Source: Bolinopsis microptera
Taxonomy: Eukaryota; Ctenophora; Tentaculata; Lobata; Bolinopsidae
Direction of reading: 5' to 3'
DNA length: 64,000 nucleotides
NCBI RefSeq assembly: GCF_026151205.1
Contig: NC_087079.1
Location: 15,376,445-15,440,444, forward strand
The notes under the pieces are model-generated. The model saw only the letters and a program-made list of their open reading frames with translations, did not search any database and had not been told where the DNA came from. Positions 45,071 to 56,877 of the stretch are shown piece after piece; the first letter of the stretch is position 1, and every line of letters starts with the position of its first letter. The position numbers and the translations under genes were made by a program.

Positions 45071-46773
45071 GTAACGTGGTCACCAATACCATAGCAACCA
45101 CAGCCTCCTAGCAACCTAACATGGTCACCAAAACTATATCAGTTATCCCTATATCCCACATTTAATTATCAAATCATTCTCCATGCAACCAACATGAAAA
45201 ATAGCCCTGTCACTCCACCGTTCGTTCCACATACTAAACACCTTTGAGTAGCATGACGTCCGCGTCAATAGTAAATGCGTAAAGCTACGATGACTCACCT
45301 TGACATTTCAGATCGGCAATCTAAATCGTCATCTGTGTAAACTGCCTAATTCCATAACCATCATCGGTGTAATCCTCGTTTCATTAGATGCGCACATGGT
45401 GTGTCGTAATCAGGCCTGAAACATAGACATTTGATGACTATATTCACTTTACTTTTAATTAGAAGGAACAATTTTGGAAGGGGATGCACATAATGTACGG
45501 TAAATGAGAATTAGGAGACAAACGATCTGACCTAATTGTAATTGCGCAGATTGTCAGACAGCGATTGGTCCGTTCTTTCTCCTGTCTCCAATTGGGCACC
45601 CTGCTGACATTGTCCTGCAGTGCTGTGATAAAGTGAACTAAGGATTAAATCTTGGAAACAGTTTAGAACAATCATGTTGTATATTTTATGCGATTAACTA
45701 AGTGGCTGGTTTAATTGAGATTCGCAATGTTAGTAGTGGGGATGCAATAAAACACGATATCTTTGAACATGAAAGCCCATTGGGTTAAAATTTATCAAAT
45801 CATCCAAATAGCCAAAATAAAGAGAGTGATACGCAGGATGAAAATGTTGCGCTACGTTACTTATATTATTTAGGGGTGTTTTCGACAAGTTTAAAATACG
45901 GGTCATTTAAAAAAATGGATATCTCAAAAATCATACCAATACAAATGTTATAACTGAAATCATCAAAATTAAAACTAATTCACCACGAAAATTATCATAT
46001 TAAGGCTTCATCATTTTGGCCAACCATATTAATATTATGGGATGTTTTTTAAATTGCTAAACAAATAAATTATGCACCTTCGTATTGGTAAAAAAATTTT
46101 CTAAATGTTCACCAGATAGGCAACGTTAGATTCTAGAACTCATAAATTGATAAAAGTTTAAACCCTCCCACGATTCATAGAAAACTAAACTAAAACTTCC
46201 CTCAGGAACAATGGTATAAAAAAGCTCGCAAGATATTCCTGCAGAAACACTAGTAGTCTCACAACATTGTCTATTTTCTTTGCTAATTCGGTTTTATTGC
46301 GATCTTAAAGCGACAACTTAAACAATTTTCCTGTTTACGGAGTAATGAAGAACTGAGAACAAGGGAATAATTTTGTGAGTTGTTTCAAATTTTGGTCTAG
46401 TTTTGAAATGAAGAGCTATGTGAACATGGCTTGAGAACGAAGGATGTCATTATTTTTGAGACAATTCTGGACAATTACTGAATTCTTGTAAAAGCAAATT
46501 TAGGTTTAATGTAATTTATTCATTGATATTTAAGATAAATTATTATAGGAAGCTCTTTGGTCATGGCTTATTCGTAATTAATCTAACTTTGGTATTTTCT
46601 TATAATGGTATGCTTAATATTTATTTTTCATCTTTGTTTGATCATTGTTTGCAGCTACGCTAATCGTTTTGTTGTACATCACAATTTAGACCACATTATT
46701 TCCTGATTACCAGCCCCTCAAAATACAGAAATGTTGAACCTGAAAGTAAAGGGATCTAAGTTTTAGTGGATGT
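45071..46773. other. Intron or intergenic; nothing seen
   Basis: About 1.7 kb without an exon chain, repeat structure or RNA gene I can support. Confidence 0.5.
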
Positions 46774-46781
46774 CAGAAGAC

Positions 46782-47880
46782 CAGGGGTGTAGGAAGCGGG
46801 GGGGCAGGGGGGGCCATCGCCCCCCATGAAATCTGGGCAAGGGGCCAAAAAGGGCCAACTTTTTAATTTAGGCTTCTAAAAATTTTTGGGAAAAATTTTT
46901 TTCCCCGAAAATTTTTAAGTCAAAATTTTTCTAAGTCAAAAATTTTCAAAGTTTTCTTGAAAATCACTTTTGTTCATGTTTCATGCTACCCTGATCATTA
47001 TGAGCCAAAAATATTTTTTTCGGTTTTCGAAGTTCGATACACGATTTTGGACTCGAGGGTTCCCCTTTGTAATGCGATCTCGGAAGGCAGGCCTCCCCTT
47101 CGCAATACGAGCTCGGAAGCGGGAGCTCTGCTTTCAGAGGTACGTATCGAGAATGACTCGGACCGAAAATTTTCTAAGTCAAAAGTTTTCAAAGTTTTTC
47201 TGGAAACTACTTTTGTTCATGTTTCATGCTACCTTGATCATTCTGAGCCGAAAAATATTTTTTCGGTTTTCGAAGTCCGCACCTACCCTTCGATATACGA
47301 TTTAGGACTCGAGGGTTCCCCTTTGTGATGCGATCTCGGAAGGCAGGCCTCCCCTTCGCAATACGAGCTCGTAAGCGGGAGCTCTGCTTTCAGAGGTACG
47401 TATCGAGAATGGCTCGTACCGAACATTTTCTAAGTCAAAATTTTTCAAAGTTTTTCTGGAAATTACTTTTGTTTATGTTTCATGCTACCCTGATCATTCT
47501 GAGCCGAAAATATATTTTTCGGTTTTTTGAAGTCCGTACCTTCATTCGGAAGGTTTTGGATCTAATACTGATTGGTTTCATATACTAATTATAGAAAACG
47601 TGATATTTGGCCCACAGATTTGAAGGAAAATATGCGAATTTGGTCCTCAGATTTAAAGGAAAATGCGCAATTTGACACGGAGAACTGAAAAAATCGCGAT
47701 TCGTCGTAAGGCCAGGATCTGAAAAATCGCGACTTGTCGCGGCAAGCGTGAAAACTCGCGATACCGCACATGCTGCAATTTCCTTTTGTCCTTACCCTCG
47801 AAATTCAGGCTTTGGCGCGAAGCGCCAAAAAATATTTAGGATTTGGCCCCCCCATGAAGAAAATCATTCCTACACCCCTG
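46782..47880. mobile_element. hAT-type non-autonomous element with 8-bp target duplication
   Basis: Ends CAGGGGTGTAGGAA and TTCCTACACCCCTG, flanked by CAGAAGAC on both sides (46774-46781, 47881-47888): the CA-G-G-G start and 8-bp duplication of hAT. Subterminal runs of G and C also mirror each other. The interior is about 2.5 tandem units of 243-256 bases, each with tcatgtttcatgctaccctg and cttcgcaatacgagctcg. No transposase. Another hairpin ttggcgcgaagcgccaaa lies near 47812. Confidence 0.92.
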
Positions 47881-48249
47881 CAGAAGACAGTTGGTACTAA
47901 GGTTGCCACCTAATTCTAATCATTGAAACCTAATTCCAACCATTGATTCGGTCACTGAAAACATTAAATATTAGCAATGACAGCCAATTTGGAAAGACCC
48001 CGTTATCGGTTAGAGACAGAAACAGACACCAGACGAAGGATTTTCACTATCCTAAAATGTAGGATGTCTCAATGCTAAGACTTCTGCGAAAAATCACGAC
48101 AACTTCTTTCTCAGACCACGTGTCTAACAACCACACCCATAATTGCACAGGTAAACGATCAATGATTTTATGAACAGTTCAAGCAACAAATCGACCTTGG
48201 GCTACACTTGGGGAGCATGGGAGTAAACCAATATACTGTTAGAGCAAGC

Positions 48250-48372
48250 TCAGATTCTAAAGAGTGACTGACCAGACTGACGTTTTAGGACTGCTATCAA
48301 TTCAAATGCTCCTACTTCCTGGTCTTGCAACCTAGTCTCGTGATACTTTACAAACGCAACGTACATAGCGGG
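48250..48372 (-). CDS. Possible minus-strand terminal exon, unrecognised
   Basis: After ctatcag on the minus strand, 40 codons run to TGA: PAMYVAFVKYHETRLQDQEV, then GAFELIAVLKRQSG. It lies downstream of GINS1 on the same strand but does not resemble the GINS1 C-terminus (expected FxxDDGxxxxLxxxSxHFL). No second exon found. Confidence 0.3.
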   Translation of the reverse strand, partial: PAMYVAFVKYHETRLQDQEVGAFELIAVLKRQSGQSLFRI

Positions 48373-48782
48373 CTGATAGGGATATCTTGTCTTATGGCAC
48401 CAAGGTTTCTAACACGAAGGCTGTTTCGACGTTTGTTTTAATATTTTACTGGTAGGTTAATAGTTTAAGAACTTTATAAATGGGGGCAAATCTTTGGATC
48501 ATGAAAACAGATCACATCATTGATCATATTAAAAGCACAATGTACCCGGGCTAGAAATTGACGATATTCACAAGAAGTACCGAGTAGTCCACATGTTACA
48601 TTATCACTAAGGGGGAGGGAGGGGGTTTCTAATTTTTGAATGATTTCTATTTTTTCAGTGATACGTAATATGTGAACGACCCCTTAATATAGATCATCGT
48701 ACATGAAAATACGCATTACATCTTCGATCGATTCACGTACGATATTTACGTGCGTCGCGTATATATATATATATATTATATT

Positions 48783-49890
48783 ATATCGGTACAAAGCAAA
48801 CTATGCAATTGTCAAACTATAAGTTTCATGTTTGAAAAGCAATCTTCAGTGACATAATTAACATAAAAATGGCAAACATAATACAACACATAACTGAGTA
48901 CCGAGTTATCAAAATTGATATGGGACCTCAAGGAGAAGATGATTGAATATAGCATAGACTGGAAGATTATTACTAAATCGAAGAAATATAAGGCTGGAGC
49001 GGGGCATTGTGGCCTCTGCTTAGACGAGAAACTATACATACTTAAAACACCAGGCACTATTAATAAAAGATCAGAAATTATTTCTAAATGTAGGCACTCT
49101 AGGAAATACTTAGTTAGACATATTTAGTTAGTATTTATTAGTTATTAGGATTTGTAGTTATTTATATAGGTTTAGTAGTATTGAGTAATTGTTAATTGTT
49201 AATTATAAAATTTGATAAAGGAGCACTGTGTTGTATTATGTTTGCCATTTTTTCCCGATCCATGACTCAAAGGTGCCGAAGGCACAAAAGAGTCAAGGAC
49301 AAGGGTTAGCGATCGAGGTTTTTTATATATGGTAGCTTTGCGACCGTGCCTGCGAGCGTACGTGCCTGCGAGCACTGTTATCGCCCACGTGACTACCTGC
49401 GCTAAGTTATTTTGCGTGATAATCTGAATTATATAATTGTTGGCGCGCGGCGCTGAACCAACCAAGTACATTATTAATTTCATCATGTGGGTATCCCACT
49501 AGGCACTAATTGAAAGCATATTATTATTATTTTGAGTTAGTATTACTATTTTGCACAGATCCGTGTCAGGTTGCATAAACAATAAACATATGGTTACATA
49601 GAAGTATACACGATTTTCAAATTCAATATGTAATTATATTAACTGGGCGGCGCTCGGCAGTCGGCATGTCACTTCGCCATATTTGCATGTTTATATAAAC
49701 AGTAAAGACTGGGCCGTCCCCAGGTTGTATGGAATATGATAAATACGCCATCACGGATCGGGAAATTGAGCGGCCATCCACAAAAGAAAAGCGGCCGCAT
49801 GTCTTGTTATGTTAATTATGTCACTGAAGATTGCTTTTCAAACATGAAACTTATAGTTTGACAATTGCATAGTTTGCTTTGTACCGATAT
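48783..49890. mobile_element. Penelope-like element fragment inside nested inverted repeats
   Basis: Outer arms 48783-48866 and 49807-49890 are 84-bp inverted repeats (gtacaaagcaaactatgcaa, then caaactataagtttcatgtt). An inner inverted pair (aaatggcaaacataatacaa) lies at 48866-48889 and 49228-49253. Between them, + strand frame 48915-49127 encodes WKIITKSKKYKAGAGHCGLC, LDEKLYIL and INKRSEIISKCRHSRKYL, which matches the C-terminal side of the GIY-YIG endonuclease of Penelope-like elements (CxLCLxEKxxI, NKRxELxSxCRHxxK). The reverse transcriptase is absent. A tcaaaggtgccgaaggcac motif follows in the 3' part. Confidence 0.7.
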
Positions 49891-49966
49891 TTCATGCTCC
49901 TAGCTACAGCTAGTAGAGCCCTTTTTCTATAAGAGAAGAAAACCAGTTGTATATATTATATTATAT

Positions 49967-50069
49967 ATACAAAATGAAACGACCGGTTGAGTCAGACAAA
50001 TGTTTCAATCATGATACAAAACCATGATTGAAACATTTGTCTGACTCAACCGGTCGTTTCATTTTGTAT
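49967..50069. repeat. 103-bp perfect palindrome
   Basis: Arms of 47 bases (atacaaaatgaaacgaccgg .. caatcatg, and complement) around a 9-base loop. Sits between the Penelope fragment and the LINE. Confidence 0.95.
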
Positions 50070-50508
50070 CTAGCTCTCGGCTTGCCGATTGAGCACTGTA
50101 AGCAGACGACGCCACCCACAATTATATTATATATATATACGTTACATGACAGTCATATTGTCATGCTGACAGATTTTGCTTTTCGAGTTGCTGTGTGCGC
50201 TATTCCATCACGAAAATGTCGTCGCGCGTTACAGCAATCAGAAAAGGCGGGAGCCGCATGTTCTTCCATTCACTATATTGCTATGTTATACTGTTATTCA
50301 GGATCCCATGTGTTGCAGGACGCCCTGTTTGATAAGATGTTCACATTCTGACAGTGGTAGATAGTGCTCGGAGTTGAGTGTTAACATAACTATGTCTCCC
50401 GAATCTGTCTCTAATTCTCCGTACTCCTCGAGACATCTAACCTGGAGGAGACAGTTTGTAAGTAGGTTAACAGATCATTTAATAGTGTACAGCTGCTGAC
50501 AATTATTC

Positions 50509-53500
50509 ATGTATTATGCATTTAACCTACTTCGAAGTCTTGATAGGCACTCTCGCAAACACATCGTTTTTACCGGTGACTATAATGTTGATTTAGTAAA
50601 ACACGAAAAAGATGTAGCAGGGAAAAATCTTATCGCAGTTTATGAAAAATACGGATTTGTACAACTGGTGTCAAGGCCCACTCGTGTAACTGATCATAGC
50701 GCAACCTTAATTGACCACGTCTATACCAACGACCTATTAAATACCTTGAGTTGTCATGTACTGACGGTCAATGTGTCGGACCACTTAGCAACACTGACGA
50801 CACTCTCACTGGGCAGGAGTGCAGGGAGGCGCGTTATATCGAGTGAGGGTCGTGAGAAGGTGCCGAACTTCCGCAGGTTCAATGCTGCTGCACATGCTGA
50901 TTTCAAAAGAATTATTGAGAGCGAAACGTGGAGTGAGGTGCACAGAGAAACTAATGCGAATGACCAGTATGACAAATTCAGTGAAATCTATTCCAAACAT
51001 TACGATCAAGCATATCCTGAAAAGAAACCTGGACCTAGACGTAAAAATGAACGGCACGACTCAAAACCCTGGATCTTACCGTGGCTAGAAGATGCATGTG
51101 CCCGTAGACAGCGTCTCTACCACGATAAGATAAAAGTTCCCAGCGTGACAAATATTGCTGCGTACAAAAAAATTAATAAATTTTGTAACAAACATATAAA
51201 TTTGGCCAAATCCAAGTACTACAAAAACTTTTTTGAGGAGTACTGCGACAACTCCAAAAAGCAGTGGCAACTTATTAATAGTCTCCTGGGTAGAAATGTC
51301 AGGCACTCTGGGCCTATTAAAATAAAGGATGAATGTGGAAACATACTCAGCAGCCATTCCGATGTATCGGCTAAATTTAATGAGTATTTTTCCAACATTG
51401 CAAGCAACATAAAGTCCCAGATAAGTGCTAGGCAAACTTTCGATCCAGGAGGTTTTGAAGAATTCTTACAGGACGGACGTCGGACGGATATAGGTACTAG
51501 CAGTATTGAGTTAAGACCTGTTACGCCCTCTGAAATCAGTAAAGTAGTAAAAAAATTCAAGAACAAAGCGACACTTGACACAAAAATTGAACCAATGAAG
51601 CTTGCAAGCTTAGATACGAATTTCACAAAAACGTTGGCCGTAATCATAAATTCTTCCTTTACTGAGGGAATATTTCCAAATGCTCTAAAATCGGCACGAG
51701 TTGTCCCGATACACAAAGGTGGCTCTAAAACAGAAGTTACTAATTACAGACCAATCTCTTTGCTAAGCTCTTTCTCGAAAATATACGAAAAACTTATGCA
51801 TAGTCGAGTTCTTGAATTTTTAGACTTCAATGGATCACTTTTTGAAAGTCAGTACGGTTTTAGGCCTGGCATGTCATGTGAACACGCTTTACTTAATGCT
51901 CAAAATAGTATTCTACACTCTCTCAACAGTAAGCAAATTGCTGTGCTGCTTCTTCTTGACTACTCCAAAGCTTTTGACGTTATTGAACATCCTATACTAC
52001 TAAAAAAACTGGAACATTACGGCATTAAAGGTTCAGCACTTAAATGGTTCGAGTCCTATCTGAGCGGCCGCCACCAATTCGTGACTGTCGGTGGAGAAGA
52101 CTCGAGGCCCAGAGAAATCCAGTTTGGAGTACCCCAGGGGTCGATTTTGGGACCATTACTCTTTGTGATCTATATCAACGACCTTCCAAACATCACAAAT
52201 TTAGCTAAGTTTATACTGTACGCAGACGATGCGAATATCATAGTTACTGGTTACACCGAGCAAGAGGTTCAGTTCAAACTAAATCAAATAACCTCGCTCC
52301 TGATCAAATGGGTTGATAGCAACGGACTTGCTCTCAATCTCAAAAAAACTCACTTTATGGTATTTAGCAATCATAGAACGACAACCCTTTCTAACATTAA
52401 TGTTTCCATAGCTGGAGTAGTGATAGATCAAGTGACTGAGGCACGTTTCCTCGGAGTAATAATCGATGATAAATTAACGTGGAGCAAACACATACATGCC
52501 GTTAGGGCCAGGATGAATAGATACATGGGTATCATGTACAAAATTAAACGACACTTACCGTTAAAAGTCAGGCTTCAAATTTATCACAGCTTTGTTCAAT
52601 CCCACCTCAATTTCTGCTCCCTCGTCTGGGGTTTCGCAGCCAAATCACACATTGAGTCACTATTCACAAAACAGAAACAAGGTGTGAGAATGGTTATGCC
52701 AGGTTACGTCAACTATTTCTACAAGGACGGCCAATTGCCTGCACACACGAGGGATAGCTTTAAAGAGTATGGAATTCTCACTATTCATGGAATTATCGTG
52801 AAGAACGCACTTATATTAATGCACAGGATGAAATACTTCCCTGAAACAGTGCCAAAATCAATCAAAGGCCTTTTTCCAAGTAATATCCCGACAGTTAACT
52901 CCAGCCATGAGACTAGCTCTGACTGGCTTCTTACATACGGTAGTAACACTTTTAGACAATCAGTATTTTTTAAAGGTCCACTGCTTGCCATCACTGAAAC
53001 AAACTTAAATATAACTTGTCTTCCCAGCTTATTTTCAATAAACATTTACAAGTCTAATGCAAAACGTGTGCTATTGGAACACCAATCAAGAGGCAACAAC
53101 GAGGAAAGCTGGCAAACCTTTTTACTGAATAATATTCCAGGTTTAAGGAAATCTCAACGGTCACAAAATCACACACCCCACTACATAACTTAGTATTAGT
53201 AAACTATCTAAACAACATGAGGCATTCACTCAATAAACTTCTTAGTTACAAAAGCACTTCAAAACTAATAATTACCGACCACTTTTGAAATCGGAAAATT
53301 TTCACTGCCAGACCTGCTACTAGTTTACTGATAATACTCCTGGCCATTGCTCAATTAAAGCCTTATCAGCACAACACGCACAACACGCACAATCACATAT
53401 CATCAACGTAGCTGATCTCAACGCATCATAATAACAACCACGCGCACACACACCCACTTACCACTACACAGTACCACACAGAGCCCATCAATCAATTCAA

Positions 53501-53905
53501 ATAACGCCTAGCTGATTTTGATAGAATAACATCGCGATCCAGCGTGATGAATTGTTTTTGTTTTAATCTTAATTGAAGTTAAACGGCTGCACCCCTGACT
53601 TTTTAACTAAAAGATAAGAGACGTATATATTAGGACATTTGTAATATGATAAAATTTAAAGTTTTGGTGTACGTGTGTGAATTAAAGCTTGGTGTGAGAA
53701 TTAGTGTGGAAATAAAGAGATTCATTTTATTACATCATATATCTTAATTAAGTGACAGTAAGTATTATTATTTTAACTACAGCTTATATTATTTCAGTTA
53801 GTATTGACATGAATGTTACGATTTCAGTTTATTTATTTATTTATTATATATTATATTGTCAATAAACCGGTTTCAAAGCCCTTAAGGGTGGCCCTCGGGT
53901 CTTTC
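50509..53905 (+). mobile_element. CR1/L2-like LINE with long intact ORF, 5'-truncated
   Basis: A frame of 894 codons (to TAG at 53191-53193). It starts inside the apurinic-type endonuclease: FTGDYNVDL near residue 21 and a DHVYTND motif near residue 70. The reverse transcriptase follows with RPISLLSSFSKIYEKLM (about 417), QYGFRPG, LLLDYSKAFDVI (about 481), GVPQGSILGPLLF and YADDANII (about 571), then a thumb/C-terminal region with VQSHLNFCSLVWGF. The 3' UTR ends with ataaaccggtttcaaagccc and a small hairpin before gggtcttt. The lack of stops suggests a recent copy; the missing start and N-terminal endonuclease mean it cannot be complete. A 3' fragment of the same family is at 7360-7727. Confidence 0.93.
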
Positions 53906-54145
53906 AAACAAACAAATGACGCAGTGAAACTATCAGACTACGATGTATGGGGACTTGCCACCCCATGGCAACATTAAAATATGTTGATTCTGTTACATCG
54001 TTTCCTCAAATTATTTGTTATTTAGTAGTGTTGAAAGTATTAAAAATATAAGGGAAGTGAAAAGGGATATTTATATTTGTCACTCAAGATCATAAACAAC
54101 CATGTTGGACTTTAGAGTTGAGATTGAGCACAACTTAACTCATAC

Positions 54146-56124
54146 CTGTATCTTCAGAGATTTTGGAGGGACGGTGTTTTGGGTTATGTCCAGGCCGTTC
54201 ATTGACAACATGTAGTTTGCAAGCGACTTGTTGTACTTGTTGAACCACTGCTTCTGTAAACATTAAGCGAGGTGTTAGGTAATATAAAAGACAACAGTAT
54301 AAAGACTGAATATAATGAACAACTTATCACAACTACTCATAACATTGCCATTTTCGTATCTTGTGATTTAACACATCAGTACTAACACGTGACCATTCTT
54401 AACCAATCAAGTAGAAGGCTTAGTCGCATTTTAAAATTAATATGTATAATCGCCCTCTAAAGAACTCTAACTGAACTCTAAAGAACTCTAAAGAACTCTA
54501 ACTGAACTCTAACTGAACTCTAAAGAACTTTAAAGAACTCTAACTGAACTCTAACCTCATGTTCCTGCATGTTAACTTGTATCTCCTCAGGTAGAACTGC
54601 TCCGTGATCCCACCTGAACTGGGTTATCCGGTTAAGCCGCTGTTTCAAGTACGCTAATACACAGCGCCTGTTGTGTTCCAACGCACTGTGCCGCAGGTGT
54701 ATACTGAAGGTGATGGGAGTTAAATAACTGAACAAAGTGATATAATTATAACAATAAAAAGCTGCTCTAGAGCTCTAGCAAATAACTGCCGATTCTCAGA
54801 TTTTGCAAAACTGAACCTGAAGAAAATGTTCGTTTCAACACACCTTGGGATCATTTTATTGTCGTCATTGATTTCAATATCACTTTTATTTGCTTCAAAC
54901 AGAGCACCCATCTCAGCGTAAACCTGAAAGAATGAAGAATTTGCAATCCATCATCTGACTTGAAAACACAAAAATGTAGTGCTGGTATAATTATAGTGGC
55001 TCAGTCGGTCAATCAACCTGTCAACTACAGTTAAACCTCAATATACCAGACCTCATATTAACGTGTACCTCAATATACCGGGGCCCAATTTAAGTACAAT
55101 ATATGTTAACCTGTCTATATCGTTCACTTTTCGCTTCCCCAAAAGAGGCCCGGTATATAGAGGTTTTACTGTAGTTTACTTGCCCTGAGGGGCAGGCCTC
55201 ACTCACTCAAACTTCAGCATTAAATTACAGAAGTGTGGTATATGAGTGGTGTTCCACCTCAAGTCTCATTAGGGGTCGTTCACATATTACGTAATCAATA
55301 TTTTAGCAATTTTTACCCCCCTCCCCCCTTCCGTAATCAACCGTCATCAAGATCCTCGACTTTTTTCCTAGAAAACACTTTTCTCTACGTTTCATGTTAT
55401 ACTACCCTGATCATGCTATCATTATGAGCCTAAATCATTGTTATGATATCCGGCCAAACACTTTCTAAACTACTTACTATTATAGCCGGATATTCGATCA
55501 ATTTTTAAATTTTATCACTATCAGAGTGAAATTGAGTGGAATTTGAATTAAAATATTGTCAAATTGTTATTATTCTAGAGGGTAAAAATGAAAATTTTGA
55601 TTACGTAATCAACGACCGAAACCCCCCCCCCCCCCCCCCGTAATCAACCGTAAGCATTTGGAAACCCCCCCTCCCCCCTCGGCTGATTACGTAATATATG
55701 TGAACGACCCCTTAGTCATTCAGTTTGGGTAATAATTAGTTTTACATAATCATCAATATATAATCTAATAAACATTCTAGATAGCCCACATGACATCCAG
55801 AAAGTTTGAAATTTCCTCGCAGATCAATGTACCCACTCCATTTTTGTTCAATCCACAACAAAAAGAAAAATGTCAGGTTTTCTAAAAATTTTCTTTTTGG
55901 CACCAAATTTCCGCCAAAATCAAAAATTTCCTCGCAGATTATCTGCCGATCTGCCATCGTTCTGGATGGGGGCTGGATGAGGGCTGGATAGTTACATACT
56001 TAATACATTCCATAAAGTATTAGTTACCAACTTGTCGGAGTAAATCCTCGTTAACAGGATGGAGTTGCTCGTCAGGACATCTGTGTAGCTCCTTAACAAG
56101 AGACACTGCCTTCTCACCAAACAT
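54146..56124 (-). CDS. GINS1: GINS complex subunit PSF1 (GINS1), C-terminus not found
   Basis: Minus-strand exons 56124-56032, 54923-54844, 54703-54556 and 54253-54146 join in phase. The protein begins [20 protein letters not shown] and continues [46 protein letters not shown] and [20 protein letters not shown], with VPPKSLKIQ; this tracks human PSF1 almost position by position. PSF1 is part of the GINS tetramer in the CMG helicase, which opens DNA at replication forks in the nucleus. The helical A domain is whole; the small C-terminal B domain (about 45 residues, needed to bind the replisome) should follow the 54146 donor but is not seen before the LINE at 53905 or in the next few kb. Starts 754 bases from the + strand gene at 56878, a divergent pair. 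Confidence 0.93.
54453..54555 (-). repeat. Tandem repeat of splice-donor-like units beside GINS1 exon 3
   Basis: On the minus strand, about nine units alternating gttagagttca and ctttagagtt run directly from the exon 3 donor (GAG|gttaga) into the intron. Most units repeat the donor-like word gttaga. Confidence 0.9.
55272..55711. mobile_element. 440-bp Harbinger/ISL2EU-type MITE
   Basis: Ends GGGGTCGTTCACATATTACG and complement of ATATATGTGAACGACCCC, flanked by TTA on both sides (55269-55271, 55712-55714). Inside are mirrored C-rich blocks, including an 18-base C run (55622-55639). No ORF. Lies in GINS1 intron 1. Confidence 0.85.
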
Positions 56125-56877
56125 AGCTATACAGATCTGTAGAGTCAGGTAAACTAATGGTATCATTCATAACATAATTATTGATGATGAAATTATGATT
56201 TGGATTTAATTACCCGGAAAATTACCACGAAATTACCACGAAATTACCACAAACCAACGATACTACATATAGCTTATCTGAACCATATTCTATTATATAA
56301 CGTGGTGATATGTTTAGGAACTATGATTCAGGAACTATGATTAGTTAAAATAAGATCCTTTAAGAACTCTGCTATACAGTATACAATATAAACAGTACTT
56401 TTACAATATACGTCATATTACATCAAAATAAATTTCTTTACAGATTTTCAATCTGAACAAAACACTTCATACACAGACATATCAGGGTCCATAATTCATC
56501 AAACCAACTTGTATTAGTATATTAGAGTGTTAGATAGATACATCTAACCGCTAACTTATATAATATTCTTCTATAATTTTATAGAGCAGTCGACAATTAA
56601 ACTTGTGAAAAGTACTGGAGTCTTGGAGGAAAGCAGTAAATAGCCTGTACTGACGGTATTCACTCTATAATTACGACTAAGTGGTCTACCCAAGCCTCCG
56701 TTCAGTCAATAAAACTTGCTAGTTGCCACCATGAGCAATGTGGCAGCTAAAATTACCACTTTCAGACATGGCAAAAGCTTTGACGCAATTCAGGGACCTC
56801 AATACATGGTATATAACAGGGGATGGTGTTCAGTTGGCCCCACAGATTGTGATTGATCGCATTTACTTAGGTTCAAG
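56125..56877. promoter_or_regulatory. Divergent intergenic region between GINS1 and a small + strand gene
   Basis: The 753 bases separate the GINS1 start (minus) from ATG 56878 (plus). AT-rich, with a short ccacgaaatta repeat near 56220. I see no defined promoter element; the head-to-head layout suggests shared control. Confidence 0.4.

Noticed and set aside
46957-47588. Repeated reading frames of 87-123 codons
   Set aside because: They lie in the tandem units of the hAT element and show no protein constraint.
50028-50351. 107-codon frame before the LINE
   Set aside because: Starts in the palindrome, has no motif of endonuclease or ORF1 type and no splice context.
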